Below are positions 33,001 to 42,967 of a stretch of DNA of 43,486 bases, piece by piece. Each line of letters opens with the position of its first letter. Position 1 is the first letter of the stretch. This DNA comes from an uncultured Clostridia bacterium (GTDB taxonomy: Bacteria > Bacillota > Clostridia > Oscillospirales > Oscillospiraceae), in assembly GCA_946187035.1 (NCBI GenBank), contig CAMHPQ010000005.1:1-43486 (forward strand), in the 5' to 3' direction. Position numbers and translations under genes: made by a program. The notes beneath the pieces are model-generated. The model saw only the letters and a program-made list of their open reading frames with translations, made no database searches and was not told where the DNA came from.

Positions 33001-33762
33001 ATGTCCCGGAGCAAAGTGAACTGGACGCAGCTTTTGACGCTGGTGCTGCTGCTGGCGGCGCTGACCGTGATCGTGCTGTCCCGCCGCAGCGAGGTGCAGC
33101 AGACCATCTCCAGACAGACCAGCGATGTGGAGATGATCCTGCCGCCCCATGTGGCCGGAACCGTGGAGAAGCAGGTCTATGCCGATCTGCCGGACATCGA
33201 CATCACCTCCTGGGAATACTTGCTGTGCAATCCCGCCCACAACATCGGCCAGTACGCGCCGGAGGTTGCCCAGGTGGAGAGCAGCACCTCCTATTTCGAC
33301 GTCCGCGCCATGGAGCCGCTGCTGAACCTCCTGCAGGGGGCCCGGGCCGCAGGCTTTGCGCCGCACCTCTATGTGGGTTACCGCTCTTATATCATGCAGA
33401 GCTCCCAGTATAACAGCGTCGTCTCGGATTTTGAGTCTCAGGGTTACTCCACTCTGGATGCCGAGAAGGCCGCTGCCGAGGTCTCTGCCGCTCCCGGCAC
33501 CAGCGAACACCAGACCGGTCTTGGACTGGACATTCTGGATCGCTATGCCGAGAGCCTCTCGAATTACGAGATGGATGCGAACTTCGAGGCGTGGCTCAAT
33601 GAGCACTGCACGGAGTACGGCTTCATCATGCGCTATCCGGAAAACAAGATCTCCATCACCGGACGCTATGAGCCCTGGCACATCCGCTATGTGGGCACGG
33701 AGGCCGCCAGCTTCATGAAGCAGCATGATCTCTGCCTGGAGGAATTTGTGAATCTCTATTGA
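33001..33762 (+). CDS. VanY-type D-Ala-D-Ala carboxypeptidase
   Basis: 253 aa. One N-terminal membrane helix (about residues 9-26) serves as a signal anchor. The M15B zinc peptidase core has SEHQTGLGLDI (two zinc ligands) and EPWHIRYVG (catalytic and zinc His), all present. It trims the terminal D-Ala from peptidoglycan stem peptides outside the membrane. The start at 33001 follows GGGAGGGGAGG; an upstream in-frame ATG (32938) overlaps the promoter. Next to spoIIE it could serve spore cortex or cell wall remodelling, but housekeeping is equally possible. No vancomycin-resistance genes are near. Confidence 0.9.
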   Translation: MSRSKVNWTQLLTLVLLLAALTVIVLSRRSEVQQTISRQTSDVEMILPPHVAGTVEKQVYADLPDIDITSWEYLLCNPAHNIGQYAPEVAQVESSTSYFDVRAMEPLLNLLQGARAAGFAPHLYVGYRSYIMQSSQYNSVVSDFESQGYSTLDAEKAAAEVSAAPGTSEHQTGLGLDILDRYAESLSNYEMDANFEAWLNEHCTEYGFIMRYPENKISITGRYEPWHIRYVGTEAASFMKQHDLCLEEFVNLY

Positions 33763-33790
33763 TTTCCCCACAACTCTTTATAAAAAGGGG

Positions 33791-33819
33791 TTGCAATTCC
33801 ATTTGCACTGTGCTATAAT
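33791..33819 (+). promoter_or_regulatory. Strong extended -10 promoter of the rimP-nusA-infB operon
   Basis: TTGCAA (33791-33796), 17 bp, TGC-TATAAT (33811-33819) with the extended TGn element. Confidence 0.85.
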
Positions 33820-33845
33820 GCATTCGTTGTAATGAGGTATTTGAC

Positions 33846-33871
33846 AGACTGGGCTTTCGCCCAGTCTTTTT
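33846..33871 (+). terminator. Leader attenuator upstream of rimP
   Basis: AGACTGGGC (33846-33854) pairs with GCCCAGTCT (33859-33867) around a TTTC loop, then TTTTT. It lies between the operon promoter and rimP, about 25 nt into the transcript, so it must act as an attenuator or early terminator. Confidence 0.8.
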
Positions 33872-33917
33872 CATGATACTTCGACCATTTCAAATTTCTG
33901 GAAATTCGAGGCGGATC

Positions 33918-34373
33918 ATGAGTAAAATCACGGAAAATGTTCAAAAGCTGGCAGAGCCGGTTGCGGCGGAGCTGGGTCTGGAAATCTGGGACATCGAGTA
34001 TGTCAAGGAGGCCGGCACCCGGTTTCTGAGAGTCTATATCGACAAGGCCGAGGGCGTCTCCATTCAGGACTGCGAGGCGTTCAGCCGCGCGCTGGATCCC
34101 ATTCTGGACGAGGCGGACCCCATTCCGGACAGCTACACCTTTGAGGTCTCTTCCGCCGGAGCCGAGCGGGCACTCAAACGTCCGGGCGACTTCGAGCGTT
34201 TCATGGGCAGCGATGTGGAGGTCAAGCTCTACAGCCCCATGAACGGCAGCAAGACCTTTGTGGGCGTGCTCACGGGCTATGAGGACGGCAATGTCACCAT
34301 CCAGCAGAATGGCAAGCCGCAGACATTTGACAAATCCGCTGTCGCGCAGGTGCGTCTGCACGTCACGTTTTAA
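33918..34373 (+). CDS. rimP: Ribosome maturation factor RimP
   Basis: 151 aa factor for 30S subunit assembly. LGLEIWDIEYVKEAGTRFLRV and SSAGAERALKRPGDFERFMG are family signatures. ATG 33918 matches the normal family N-terminus; the upstream in-frame ATG (33873) adds leader residues that are not family-like. First gene of the translation operon, 18 bp before nusA. Confidence 0.94.
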   Translation: MSKITENVQKLAEPVAAELGLEIWDIEYVKEAGTRFLRVYIDKAEGVSIQDCEAFSRALDPILDEADPIPDSYTFEVSSAGAERALKRPGDFERFMGSDVEVKLYSPMNGSKTFVGVLTGYEDGNVTIQQNGKPQTFDKSAVAQVRLHVTF

Positions 34374-34391
34374 GAAAATCGAGGGATAAAA

Positions 34392-35450
34392 ATGAAGGCT
34401 AACACGGAGTTTTTCAAAGCGATTATCGACATCGAGCGGGAGAAGGGCATTCCCCGCGACTATATGTACGGCAAGATCCGCCAGGCGCTGATCGCCGCTT
34501 ACAAGAAGGACACGCCCGACTGCGGCGACAACCTGGATGTGATTCTGGATGAGGACGCCGGCAAGATCGAGCTGGTGGTCATCAAGACCGTGGTGGAGCG
34601 GGCTCGCGACCCCTATGTGGAGATCAGCCTGGATGCCGCCAAGAAGATCAGCCGCAAGGCGAAGCTGGGCGACGAGATCAACGTCCCCGTGGAGACCCGC
34701 GACTTTGGCCGCATCGCAGCGCAGTCTGCCAAGCAGGTCATCATCCAGGGCATCCGTGAGGCGGAGCGCGGCATGATCTATGACGAGTTCACCTCCAAGG
34801 AGCACGAGATCCTCACCGGCGTGGTCAGCAAGATCGACGACCGTACCGGCAACATCTATATCAAGGTCAGCTCCAACTCCGACTACACCGACGCCATGCT
34901 GGCGCCCGGCGAGTGCATCCGGGGCGAGACCATCAACGAGGGCGACCACATCAAGGTCTACGTCATCGAAGTGCGCAAGTCCACCAGAGGTCCCCAGGTG
35001 CTCATCAGCCGTACCCATCCGGGTCTGGTCAAGCGCCTGTTCGAGCTGGAGGTTCCGGAGATTTTCGACGGCACCGTGGAGATCAAGTCCATCGCCCGCG
35101 AGGCCGGCAGCCGCACCAAGGTGGCCGTCTGGGCCGAGGATCCGCAGATGGATCCCATCGGCGCCTGCGTCGGCCCCAAGGGAGGCCGCGTGGCCAGCAT
35201 CGTAGAGGAGCTGGACGGTGAGAAGATCGACATCGTCAAGTTCAGCGAAGTCCCCGAGGAGTTTGTGGCGGCGGCCCTGGCTCCCTCCGAGGTCGTGAGC
35301 GTCACCTTCCAGGAGGACGGACGCAGCTGCCAGGTGGTCGTGCCGGACTCTCAGCTGTCCCTGGCCATCGGCAAGGAGGGCCAGAACGCCCGTCTGGCTG
35401 CGAAGCTCACGGGCTATAAGATCGACATCAAGCCCGAGAGCGCGGTGTAA
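34392..35450 (+). CDS. nusA: Transcription termination/antitermination factor NusA
   Basis: 352 aa, the short Firmicutes form. It has an N-terminal RNA-polymerase-binding domain, an S1 domain ([20 protein letters not shown], about residues 137-200), and two KH domains with [10 protein letters not shown] and [20 protein letters not shown]. The acidic C-terminal repeats of the E. coli protein are lacking. NusA can autoregulate this operon through the upstream attenuator. Confidence 0.97.
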   Translation: MKANTEFFKAIIDIEREKGIPRDYMYGKIRQALIAAYKKDTPDCGDNLDVILDEDAGKIELVVIKTVVERARDPYVEISLDAAKKISRKAKLGDEINVPVETRDFGRIAAQSAKQVIIQGIREAERGMIYDEFTSKEHEILTGVVSKIDDRTGNIYIKVSSNSDYTDAMLAPGECIRGETINEGDHIKVYVIEVRKSTRGPQVLISRTHPGLVKRLFELEVPEIFDGTVEIKSIAREAGSRTKVAVWAEDPQMDPIGACVGPKGGRVASIVEELDGEKIDIVKFSEVPEEFVAAALAPSEVVSVTFQEDGRSCQVVVPDSQLSLAIGKEGQNARLAAKLTGYKIDIKPESAV

Positions 35451-35471
35451 TAGATTAAGGAGGCAATTCAT

Positions 35472-35744
35472 TTGCCAAAAAAGATCCCCATGCGGCAGTG
35501 TCTTGGCTGCCGGGAAATGAAACCGAAAATGGAATTGATCCGCGTGGTGCGCTCTCCTGATGGGGAACAGATCGCGTTGGATTTCAAGGGCAAGGCCCCA
35601 GGGCGCGGCGCGTATCTCTGCCCGGATCCGGACTGCCTGAAAAAGGCGATTCGATCCAGAGCGCTGGAGCGCGCGTTTTCCGCCCAGATCCCGCAGGAGA
35701 TCTATGACCGCCTGCAGGAGGAGATGATTGCCGGTGACGGATAA
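35472..35744 (+). CDS. YlxR family protein (RNase P modulator RnpM-like)
   Basis: 90 aa small RNA-binding protein. [13 protein letters not shown] and [18 protein letters not shown] are diagnostic for YlxR, which in B. subtilis has been shown to bind RNase P RNA. A TTG start at 35472 is set by AAGGAGG at 35457-35463. It overlaps the next gene slightly. Confidence 0.92.
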   Translation: MPKKIPMRQCLGCREMKPKMELIRVVRSPDGEQIALDFKGKAPGRGAYLCPDPDCLKKAIRSRALERAFSAQIPQEIYDRLQEEMIAGDG

Positions 35745-36147
35745 GGCTTCCAACTATCTGGGGATCATGCGCAAGGCCGGCGCCCTCGCCATCGGTGAGG
35801 TGGAGTCCGGCGCCGCCGTCAAGGGCGGGAAGGCCGTGCTGCTGTGTCTGGCGAAGGACGCGTCCGACAACGCACAGCATCGCGCGGAGGGATTTGTATA
35901 TCAGAGAAACACGCCGCTGATTCGGCTCCCCTTTGAAAAGGAGACGATCTCGCATCTCGTGGGAAAGCCGGGCTGCTCCATGATCAGCCTGCTGGATCCC
36001 GGGTTTGCGTCGGCGTTTGTGTCGGCGCTGGCACAGGATGACGCCGATCAGTATGCCGCCGTCGCCCAGCGGCTCAAAGAACAAACTGACAGGGCGAAGG
36101 CGCGCAGAACCGGCGCGAGAAATGGCAAGAGGAGGAATAACGTATGA
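35734..36147 (+). CDS. YlxQ-like L7Ae-family RNA-binding protein
   Basis: 137 aa; [19 protein letters not shown] at the N-terminus and the L7Ae/L30e-like fold (AVLLCLAKDASDN) identify it. A basic C-terminal tail ([14 protein letters not shown]) probably binds RNA. GTG 35734 has 9-10 nt spacing from GGAGGAG; TTG 35728 in the same frame is an alternative. Normally sits between ylxR and infB, as here. It overlaps infB by 4 bp. Confidence 0.86.
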   Translation: MTDKASNYLGIMRKAGALAIGEVESGAAVKGGKAVLLCLAKDASDNAQHRAEGFVYQRNTPLIRLPFEKETISHLVGKPGCSMISLLDPGFASAFVSALAQDDADQYAAVAQRLKEQTDRAKARRTGARNGKRRNNV

Positions 36148-38492
36148 GCGGAATGGTTAAGTACAGAGTCCATGAGGTGGGCAAGGATTTTGGGAAGAGC
36201 TCCAAGGAGATCACCCAGATTCTCACCGATTACTGCACCACCCCGAAGAACCATATGCAGGTTCTGGAGGACGAGGAGCTAAGCGTTATTTTCGAATATC
36301 TGACGCAGCACAACCAGATTGAGAGTCTGGAGGAGGTCTTCAAGGAGGTCTATAAGCCCGAGCCGGAAAAGAAGGCTTCGGCTGAGTCCCCGAAGGCGGA
36401 GAAAGCTGCTGCTGAGCAGAAGGGCGGCGAGGCAGCCCAGCCTACTCCGAAAAAGGAGAAGGAGCAAAAGCCCCATGTGCCCCGTCAGGTGGCGGAGAAG
36501 CGCGTGGTCGATACCCGCGGCGCCACCACCAACCTCTCCAAGTACGACCAGCATCTGGACGATCTGGCCGACGATCAGAGAGCCAAGAATTTACAGAAGA
36601 AGTCCGGCGGCAGCGGCAAGCAGAAGATCCAGAACCGTGACCGCCAGCGTCGGCAGAACGCCCAGCAGGCCTCCAGCTCCAAGCGCAAGCAGGAGGAGCG
36701 GGAGAAGATGCAGCGTCTCCAGCTGGAGATCGCCCGCAAGCAGCAGCTGAAGGTACAGATTCCCGACGAGATCTCTGTGGGCGAGCTGGCCAGCCGCATG
36801 AAGAAGACCGGCGCCGAAGTGGTGCGCCGCCTGATCAAGATGGGCGTCATGGCCTCTCTGTCCGACGTCATCGATTACGACACCGCCGCCCTGGTGGCCC
36901 TGGAGCTGGGCTGCAAGGTGGAGCGCGAGGTCATTGTCACCGTGGAGGAGCGCCTCATCGACGATCATGAGGATAAGGAAGAAGATCTGGAGCTGCGCGC
37001 CCCCGTCGTTGTGGTCATGGGTCACGTCGACCACGGCAAGACCAGCCTTCTGGACTATATCAGAAACACCCACGTCGCCTCCGGTGAGGCCGGCGGCATC
37101 ACCCAGCACATCGGCGCGTACCGTGTCATGGTGGGCGATCATCCCGTCACCTTCCTGGATACCCCGGGCCATGAGGCGTTCACCTCCATGCGTGCCCGCG
37201 GCGCCATGGTCACGGATATTGCGATCCTGGTGGTCGCCGCCGACGACGGCATCATGCCCCAGACGGTGGAATCCATCAACCACGCCAAGGCCGCCGGCAT
37301 CCCGCTGGTGGTGGCCATCAACAAGATGGACGTCCACGGCGCCAACCCCGACCGCATCAAGCAGCAGCTGACCGAGTACGAGCTGGTTCCCGAGGAGTGG
37401 GGCGGTGACACCATCATCTGCCCGATCTCCGCCAAGACCGGCGAGGGCATCGATAACCTCCTGGAGAACCTGGTCATCCTGGCCGAGGTGCAGGAGCTGA
37501 AGGCCAACCCCAACCGCGCCGCCAAGGGCACCGTCATCGAGGCCCGTCTGGACAAGGGCCGCGGCCCGATCATGACCGTTCTGGTGCAGAACGGCACCCT
37601 TCATCAGGGCGACATCATCATCGCCGGCACCGCCGTGGGCCGCGCCAGAACCATGGTCAACGACCAGGGCAAGCGCGTGACCGAGGCCGGCCCCTCCATC
37701 CCGGTGGAGATCTCCGGCATGTCCGAGGTGCCCAGCGCCGGCGACGTGTTCAACGCCGTTGCCGACGAGCGCATGGCCCGCGAGCTGGTTGCCGAGCGCA
37801 AGCAGCAGAAGAAGGACGCCGCCAACGCCGGCAACAAGAAGGTCTCTCTGGACGACCTCTTTGCCCGCATCCAGCAGGGCGAGATCAAGGACTTCAACAT
37901 CATCGTCAAGGCTGACGTCCAGGGCAGCGCCGAGGCGGTCAAATCCTCTCTGGAGAAGCTCTCCAACGACGAGGTCCGCGTCCGCGTGATCCACTCCGGC
38001 GTCGGCGCCGTGAACGAGTCCGACGTTATGCTGGCCGCCACCAGCGGCGCTCTGGTCGTTGGCTTCAACGTCCGCCCGGATGCCGCCGCCAGAGACAGCG
38101 CCCAGCGCTCCGGCGTCGAGGTTCGCATGTACCGCGTCATCTATGACTGCATCAACGAGGTGGAGGCTGCCATGAAGGGCATGCTGGCGCCGAAGTTTGA
38201 GGAGAAGGTCATCGGCCACGTGGAGATCCGCCAGACCTTCAAGGTCTCCAAGGTGGGCACCGTCTGCGGCGGCTACGTCACCGACGGCAAGATTGTCCGC
38301 AACAGCAAGGTCCGCGTTCTGCGCGACAACGTGGTGCTCTTCGAGGGCGACCTGGCCTCCCTGCGCCGCTTCAAGGACGATGTAAAGGAAGTGGCCTCCG
38401 GCTACGAATGCGGCCTGCAGGTTGAAAAGTTCAACGATATCAAGGTCGATGACGTGGTGGAAGTCTTCGTCATGGAGCAAATTCAGCAGTAA
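36144..38492 (+). CDS. infB: Translation initiation factor IF-2
   Basis: 782 aa GTPase that places initiator fMet-tRNA on the 30S subunit. The N-terminal third is a charged low-complexity region (about residues 60-220). The G domain begins near residue 285 with GHVDHGKTS, then DTPGHEAF and NKMDVHG. The C-terminal domains, including C2 which binds fMet-tRNA, are complete. Usual length. Confidence 0.98.
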   Translation: MSGMVKYRVHEVGKDFGKSSKEITQILTDYCTTPKNHMQVLEDEELSVIFEYLTQHNQIESLEEVFKEVYKPEPEKKASAESPKAEKAAAEQKGGEAAQPTPKKEKEQKPHVPRQVAEKRVVDTRGATTNLSKYDQHLDDLADDQRAKNLQKKSGGSGKQKIQNRDRQRRQNAQQASSSKRKQEEREKMQRLQLEIARKQQLKVQIPDEISVGELASRMKKTGAEVVRRLIKMGVMASLSDVIDYDTAALVALELGCKVEREVIVTVEERLIDDHEDKEEDLELRAPVVVVMGHVDHGKTSLLDYIRNTHVASGEAGGITQHIGAYRVMVGDHPVTFLDTPGHEAFTSMRARGAMVTDIAILVVAADDGIMPQTVESINHAKAAGIPLVVAINKMDVHGANPDRIKQQLTEYELVPEEWGGDTIICPISAKTGEGIDNLLENLVILAEVQELKANPNRAAKGTVIEARLDKGRGPIMTVLVQNGTLHQGDIIIAGTAVGRARTMVNDQGKRVTEAGPSIPVEISGMSEVPSAGDVFNAVADERMARELVAERKQQKKDAANAGNKKVSLDDLFARIQQGEIKDFNIIVKADVQGSAEAVKSSLEKLSNDEVRVRVIHSGVGAVNESDVMLAATSGALVVGFNVRPDAAARDSAQRSGVEVRMYRVIYDCINEVEAAMKGMLAPKFEEKVIGHVEIRQTFKVSKVGTVCGGYVTDGKIVRNSKVRVLRDNVVLFEGDLASLRRFKDDVKEVASGYECGLQVEKFNDIKVDDVVEVFVMEQIQQ

Positions 38493-38504
38493 ACCAAAAC
38501 CGTT

Positions 38505-38541
38505 CGCTGCCGTTCCCACCTGAGAGCGGCAGCGTTTTTTT
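38505..38541 (+). terminator. Intrinsic terminator between infB and rbfA
   Basis: CGCTGCCG (38505-38512) pairs with CGGCAGCG (38527-38534), 14-nt loop, then TTTTTTT. It would reduce expression of rbfA, nrnA, truB and ribF relative to infB unless read through. Confidence 0.78.
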
Positions 38542-38557
38542 ACAGAAAGGAGCCATT

Positions 38558-38920
38558 ATGGCATCGAATAAACTCGCCAGAACCAACGACGACATCCAGC
38601 GCGTGCTGTCGAACCTGCTGACCCAGGTGAAGGACCCCCGGGTGCAGCAGGGAATGATCAGCGTCACCCGCGTGGAGACCACCGGCGACCTGCGCTATTC
38701 CAAGATCTGGCTGTCCGTCTTTGGCATGGAAAACGAAAAGGAATTCAAGCGCGGTCTGAAATCCGCCTCCGGCTGGCTGCGGCATGAGATGGGCAGCATT
38801 CTGAACCTGCGCTATACGCCGGAGCTGGTCTTTGAGATCGACCACAGCATCGAGCAGGGCGCCTATATCAGCGGCCTGATCGAAAAGCTGGACACCGGCT
38901 CCGGGGAGGACGAGGCATGA
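38558..38920 (+). CDS. rbfA: Ribosome-binding factor A
   Basis: 120 aa KH-like factor for 16S rRNA 5'-end maturation and cold growth. VKDPRVQQGMISVTRVETTGDLRYSK-like core is typical. AAAGGAG 8 nt upstream of ATG 38558. Overlaps the DHH gene by 4 bp. Confidence 0.94.
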   Translation: MASNKLARTNDDIQRVLSNLLTQVKDPRVQQGMISVTRVETTGDLRYSKIWLSVFGMENEKEFKRGLKSASGWLRHEMGSILNLRYTPELVFEIDHSIEQGAYISGLIEKLDTGSGEDEA

Positions 38921-39855
38921 GCCCCGCAGAATTTGCCGAACTGCTGAAAAACCGGGACGGCATTTTGATTCTGAACCACAGAAATCCCGACGGCGACACC
39001 CTCGGCAGCGGCGCCGCCCTTTGCCATGCCCTGAGACGGCTGGGAAAGACGGCGTATATTTTCAACAATCCGCAGATCACCGAGCGCACTGACGCCTATA
39101 TCCACAACTTTTACGCGCCGGAGGGGTTTCGACCGGAGATCATCGTGGCAGTGGACATCGCCACGCCTGGTCTGTTCCCGAAAGGCTTCGAGGGGCACGT
39201 GGATCTCTGCGTAGACCACCATCCCTCCAACAGTTTTTACGCGGATGAGACCCTGGCGGTTTCCGAAAAATCCGCCTGCGGAGAGATTATTTTGGAAATC
39301 ATCGAAGCCCTCTGCGGCGACGTGGATCCCGAGGAGGCGACCCTTCTCTATATTGCTCTCACCACGGACACCGGCTGCTTCCAGTACATGAACACCAACG
39401 CCGACACCATGAACTGCGCCGCAAAGCTGATCAGCCTGGGCGCGGATCATCACAAGGTCGTGCACGACTATTTCCGCCGGGTCTCCAAGGCCCGGGTCAT
39501 GCTGGAGGGCATGATTTACTCTGGCATGAAGTTTTACCGGGACGGGAAGCTGACGGTGGCCTTCGTTACCCAAAAGATGCTTCGCGACGCCGGCACCACG
39601 GAAAACGATCTGGACGATCTGGCGGGGCTCCCCGGACGGATCGCAGGGAACATGCTGAGCATTTTGATTCGGGAAAATGACAACGGGACCAGCAAGGTCT
39701 CCGTCCGCAGCACCCCGGAGGTGGACTCCTGCGCCATCTGCGCCAAGTTCGGCGGCGGCGGTCACGCCATGGCCGCAGGCTGCACCCTGAACTGCGATCC
39801 CTATGAGGCCGAGCAGAAGCTTTTGGCCGCCGTGGACGAGGTGTGGCCGGCATGA
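38917..39855 (+). CDS. nrnA: DHH-family phosphoesterase (NrnA-like nanoRNase/pAp phosphatase)
   Basis: 312 aa. NHRNPDGDTLGSG and VDHHPSN supply metal-binding Asp and His residues of the DHH domain, and GGGHAMAAG is the DHHA1 substrate motif. The enzyme degrades 2-5 nt RNA and converts pAp to AMP. Placement between rbfA and truB is the standard Firmicutes order. It overlaps truB by 4 bp. Confidence 0.92.
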   Translation: MSPAEFAELLKNRDGILILNHRNPDGDTLGSGAALCHALRRLGKTAYIFNNPQITERTDAYIHNFYAPEGFRPEIIVAVDIATPGLFPKGFEGHVDLCVDHHPSNSFYADETLAVSEKSACGEIILEIIEALCGDVDPEEATLLYIALTTDTGCFQYMNTNADTMNCAAKLISLGADHHKVVHDYFRRVSKARVMLEGMIYSGMKFYRDGKLTVAFVTQKMLRDAGTTENDLDDLAGLPGRIAGNMLSILIRENDNGTSKVSVRSTPEVDSCAICAKFGGGGHAMAAGCTLNCDPYEAEQKLLAAVDEVWPA

Positions 39856-40712
39856 ACGGCATTCTCCTGATGGACAAGCCCTCTGGATGGACCAGTCACG
39901 ATGTGGTGGCGAAGCTCAGAGGAATCCTCGGTGAGCGGCGCATCGGCCATTCCGGCACCCTGGACCCCATGGCTACAGGGCTGCTGGTGGTTTTTGTTGG
40001 CCGGGCCACCAAGGCGGTGAGCTTTTCCGAAGCCCACGAGAAGTCGTACACGGCGCACCTGCGGCTCGGTGTGGTGACGGATACCCAGGACATCACCGGC
40101 ACGGTGCTGGAGACCCATCCGTTCACGGTGACAAAGCAGGAGCTGGAGGCGGCTCTTGAGAGATTTCGCGGTGAGATCCGGCAGCTTCCGCCCATGTATT
40201 CCGCCATCAAGATCAACGGCAAAAAGCTCTATGACGTGGCTCGCCGGGGCGGCGAGGTGGAGCGGCAGTCGAGAAGCATTACCATCCATCGTCTGGACTG
40301 CACCGGCAAGGAGGGGGAGGACTACATCCTGGAAGTCACCTGCTCCAAGGGCACCTACATCCGCACCCTGTGCCACGACATCGGTCGGACCCTGGGCTGC
40401 GGCGGCACCCTGAGTTATCTCCGCAGAACCCGGGTCGGTACCTATTCCGTCGAGGACGCCCACACCATGGACGAGATGTTACATCTCAGCCGGGAACAGG
40501 CGGAGTCGCTGCTTCTGCCGCTGGACAGCCTCTTTTTCGACCATTCTGCGATCACATTGAACGAGCAGCAGGAGCGTTTTTGCCGCAACGGCGTGGATTT
40601 TCAGATCGACGCGGAGGATGGAACCTACCGCTTCTACGACGCCAACGGCGAATTCCTCATGCTGGGCGCGGCGGAAACCCACCGGAGCCGCGCCATCAAA
40701 CGCTTTTTCTAA
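39852..40712 (+). CDS. truB: tRNA pseudouridine-55 synthase TruB
   Basis: 286 aa. GWTSHDVV and GHSGTLDPMATGLL with the catalytic Asp are present, as is the KGTYIRTL motif. Makes pseudouridine 55 in the T-loop of tRNAs. ATG 39852 is the coupled start over the nrnA stop. Confidence 0.96.
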   Translation: MNGILLMDKPSGWTSHDVVAKLRGILGERRIGHSGTLDPMATGLLVVFVGRATKAVSFSEAHEKSYTAHLRLGVVTDTQDITGTVLETHPFTVTKQELEAALERFRGEIRQLPPMYSAIKINGKKLYDVARRGGEVERQSRSITIHRLDCTGKEGEDYILEVTCSKGTYIRTLCHDIGRTLGCGGTLSYLRRTRVGTYSVEDAHTMDEMLHLSREQAESLLLPLDSLFFDHSAITLNEQQERFCRNGVDFQIDAEDGTYRFYDANGEFLMLGAAETHRSRAIKRFF

Positions 40713-40728
40713 AGGAACGATAGTAACT

Positions 40729-41628
40729 ATGGCAGAACAAAAACGGGTCATCGCCATGGGCTTTTTCGACGGCATCCACATCGGCCACGCGGCGCTGCTG
40801 GAGCGCACGGTCCAGCGGGCCAAAGAGATCGGCGCCATGCCCTCGACCCTGAGCTTTGACGTACATCCGGATACGCTGGTATTCGGCAAACCGGTGCCGC
40901 TGATCAACTCCTCCGCCGGACGCGCGGACCTGATCCGCCGGCTCTTCGGCATCGAAAATGTCATTTTTATTCACTTTGACCGCACGGTGATGCAGATGCC
41001 CTGGCAGGACTTCGTTCAAACCCTGATCCGGGAGATGAACGCCGCCTGGGTGGTGGTGGGCCACGACTTCCGCTTCGGCTGGAAGGGCGAGGGCACCGCC
41101 GAAAAGCTCCAGCGCTACTGTGAGGAGCACGGTCTGGGCTGCGATGTGATCCCCGCTGTGACCCTGGAGGGCCGGGTGGTCAGCTCCACCTACATCCGCA
41201 CCCTGATTGAGGACGGCGACATGGAGCGGGCCAACGCCTATCTGGGCCATCCGCACACCCTGGTGGACACGGTACATTATGGCTTCCGTCTGGGCACCAA
41301 AATGGGCACCCCAACCATCAATATGCGCTTTCCCGAGGGCGTCATCGTCCCGCGCCACGGCGTCTATGCTGCCAGGGCGATCCTGGAGGACGGCAGCAGC
41401 CACATGGCGGTGACGAACATCGGCGTCCGGCCCACCGTCAGCGGGGAAAACCGGGTCAGCGTGGAGAGCTTTATCCTGGACTACTCCGGCAACCTCTACG
41501 ACAGCCAGGTGCGGGTGGAATTCTATAAATTCATCCGTCCGGAGCAGAAGTTTGAGAGCGTGGACGCCCTCCGCGATCAGATTCTTGCAGACGCCGAAAC
41601 CACGAGAGCGTACTTCTCAAAAGCATAA
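40729..41628 (+). CDS. ribF: Bifunctional riboflavin kinase/FAD synthetase
   Basis: 299 aa. The N-terminal FAD synthetase has GFFDGIHIGHAALL and the STYIRTLI motif. The C-terminal riboflavin kinase has GTPTINMRFP, a variant of the usual GFPTANL, and RHGVYA. Supplies FMN and FAD, relevant to the many flavoenzymes here. ATG 40729 is preferred; the upstream in-frame start (40618) lies within truB. Confidence 0.94.
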   Translation: MAEQKRVIAMGFFDGIHIGHAALLERTVQRAKEIGAMPSTLSFDVHPDTLVFGKPVPLINSSAGRADLIRRLFGIENVIFIHFDRTVMQMPWQDFVQTLIREMNAAWVVVGHDFRFGWKGEGTAEKLQRYCEEHGLGCDVIPAVTLEGRVVSSTYIRTLIEDGDMERANAYLGHPHTLVDTVHYGFRLGTKMGTPTINMRFPEGVIVPRHGVYAARAILEDGSSHMAVTNIGVRPTVSGENRVSVESFILDYSGNLYDSQVRVEFYKFIRPEQKFESVDALRDQILADAETTRAYFSKA

Positions 41629-41632
41629 AAAA

Positions 41633-41665
41633 CTTCCGCAGAGACCATCTGCGGAAGCTTTTTTT
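41633..41665. terminator. Terminator of the translation operon
   Basis: CTTCCGCAGA (41633-41642) pairs with TCTGCGGAAG (41648-41657), followed by a T-run. An A-run on the other side (41626-41632) lets it also end the convergent minus-strand gene. Confidence 0.9.
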
Positions 41666-41672
41666 ATGGAGT

Positions 41673-42056
41673 TTATTCCTTCACCAGGGCCCAGGCCACC
41701 AGCTGGATGAAGAGCACCAGCACCGCCGGGATGCTGTAGAAAATCAGGTAATAGAGAAACGGCGCGTCGTAGGCGTAAAACAGCGCCGAACCGTGGAAGA
41801 TCAGCGCGTAGCCCACCATCAGCACCTCCACCACCAGCGGCAGCCACAGCGCCAGTTTTCTCGTTGCGGCCATATATGCGACGCAGACTGCCCCCGCAAG
41901 CACCGGCATGATGAAGCAGCAGTAGACCGCGTAAGGTGTATTGAGCTCCACCAACACGTGTCCCTTCAGCGTGGAGTGCAGCGCCAACGGAATTACGGTG
42001 CAGACCACCACCAGCAGCGCCACCGGCGTCCAGGGACGGCTGAGCATTTTTTGCAT
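41673..42056 (-). CDS. Four-helix membrane protein of unknown function
   Basis: 127 aa with four hydrophobic segments (about residues 10-27, 42-62, 68-87 and 96-124). No catalytic motif or known family. A ribosome binding site AGAGGTG lies about 8 nt upstream on the minus strand. Downstream of and on the same strand as the DUF2461 gene, 41 bp apart, so perhaps co-transcribed. Confidence 0.7.
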   Translation of the reverse strand: MQKMLSRPWTPVALLVVVCTVIPLALHSTLKGHVLVELNTPYAVYCCFIMPVLAGAVCVAYMAATRKLALWLPLVVEVLMVGYALIFHGSALFYAYDAPFLYYLIFYSIPAVLVLFIQLVAWALVKE

Positions 42057-42097
42057 TTGTATTCACCTCTTGGGGATGAAATCCACCGCGGGCAGCC

Positions 42098-42766
42098 TCA
42101 GTCCGAAAGACTGCGCACCCATTCAAAATAGTCGTAACAGGGCATCAGATCCTGAAAGCTCTCCACCAGCTCGTCGGCCAGTGCGTGGGATTTGGAGACG
42201 TCGTCATGGGGCCGCGAAACGTCCACAGATACCCATCTCCGATTGAGCCAGGGATCCAGCAGGGGAGAGCACTCCACCTTTTTTCGGGCGTATTCCTTCC
42301 CGATGATCCGATATTTCGGCTCCTGCTTCACGTGACGGGCCAGGGCCTCCAGCTTCTTCGGATCCGCCATGGCCACCCGGCGAAAGCGGTCCATAAAGGC
42401 CGCGCGCTCACTGTAGCTGCCGAAGCCGAAGCTGTAACCCTCGGGCTCAAAGGAGAAATAGAACACCGAACCCTCTTCGTTCTTCTCCCCGGAGCAGCGC
42501 AGGGTCAGCCACAGATGATCCTTCATGGGCCCGCGTCCGTAGAGCCGTCTTGCGTCCCGGTAAATGCGGGAGACGTGCAGCTTCCAGTCCCGCTTGGGAT
42601 AGGCCTCCTGCATCCGCTCCAGAACCTCCTGGCCCAGCGCCTTAAAGGGCCGATCCACCAGTGTGAGAAATTCCTCCTTGTGCGCCTGAAACCAGGGCCG
42701 CTCGTTGTTGAACCGCAGCTCCCACAGAAATTCCCCCGCACCGGCGGGGAAACCTTCAAATTGCAT
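42098..42766 (-). CDS. DUF2461-family protein
   Basis: 222 aa. The start with FLWELRFNNERPWFQAHKEEF and the middle RDARRLYGRGPMKDHLWLTL are typical of DUF2461, and the family ends with a conserved helical part. Soluble, function unknown; no link to neighbours is apparent. Confidence 0.88.
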   Translation of the reverse strand: MQFEGFPAGAGEFLWELRFNNERPWFQAHKEEFLTLVDRPFKALGQEVLERMQEAYPKRDWKLHVSRIYRDARRLYGRGPMKDHLWLTLRCSGEKNEEGSVFYFSFEPEGYSFGFGSYSERAAFMDRFRRVAMADPKKLEALARHVKQEPKYRIIGKEYARKKVECSPLLDPWLNRRWVSVDVSRPHDDVSKSHALADELVESFQDLMPCYDYFEWVRSLSD

Positions 42767-42909
42767 GCTCTGATGCTCCTTTAATCGTTGTTCCGGATTC
42801 TATTTTAACTGAAAAGCTCCGTTTTCGCAAGGCGGGTTGGAGAAAAAGTTCGTTTTTTCAGACGATTTGAAGCAGATCAGAAAATTTGTCCAAATTATGA
42901 ACAAAAAGA

Positions 42910-42938
42910 TTGCATCTTATAAAAAACTTTTGTATAAT
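42910..42938 (+). promoter_or_regulatory. Promoter of the symporter gene
   Basis: TTGCAT (42910-42915), 17 bp, TATAAT (42933-42938). The rest of 42767-42909 is AT-rich with no gene or clear riboswitch. Confidence 0.82.
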
Positions 42939-42967
42939 ATACGCATCTTTGGAAAAGGAGACTACCT

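Noticed and set aside
33001-33762. VanY as part of a vancomycin-resistance cluster
   Set aside because: No vanA/B ligase, vanH, vanX or vanRS genes lie nearby; a housekeeping or sporulation cell-wall role is more likely.
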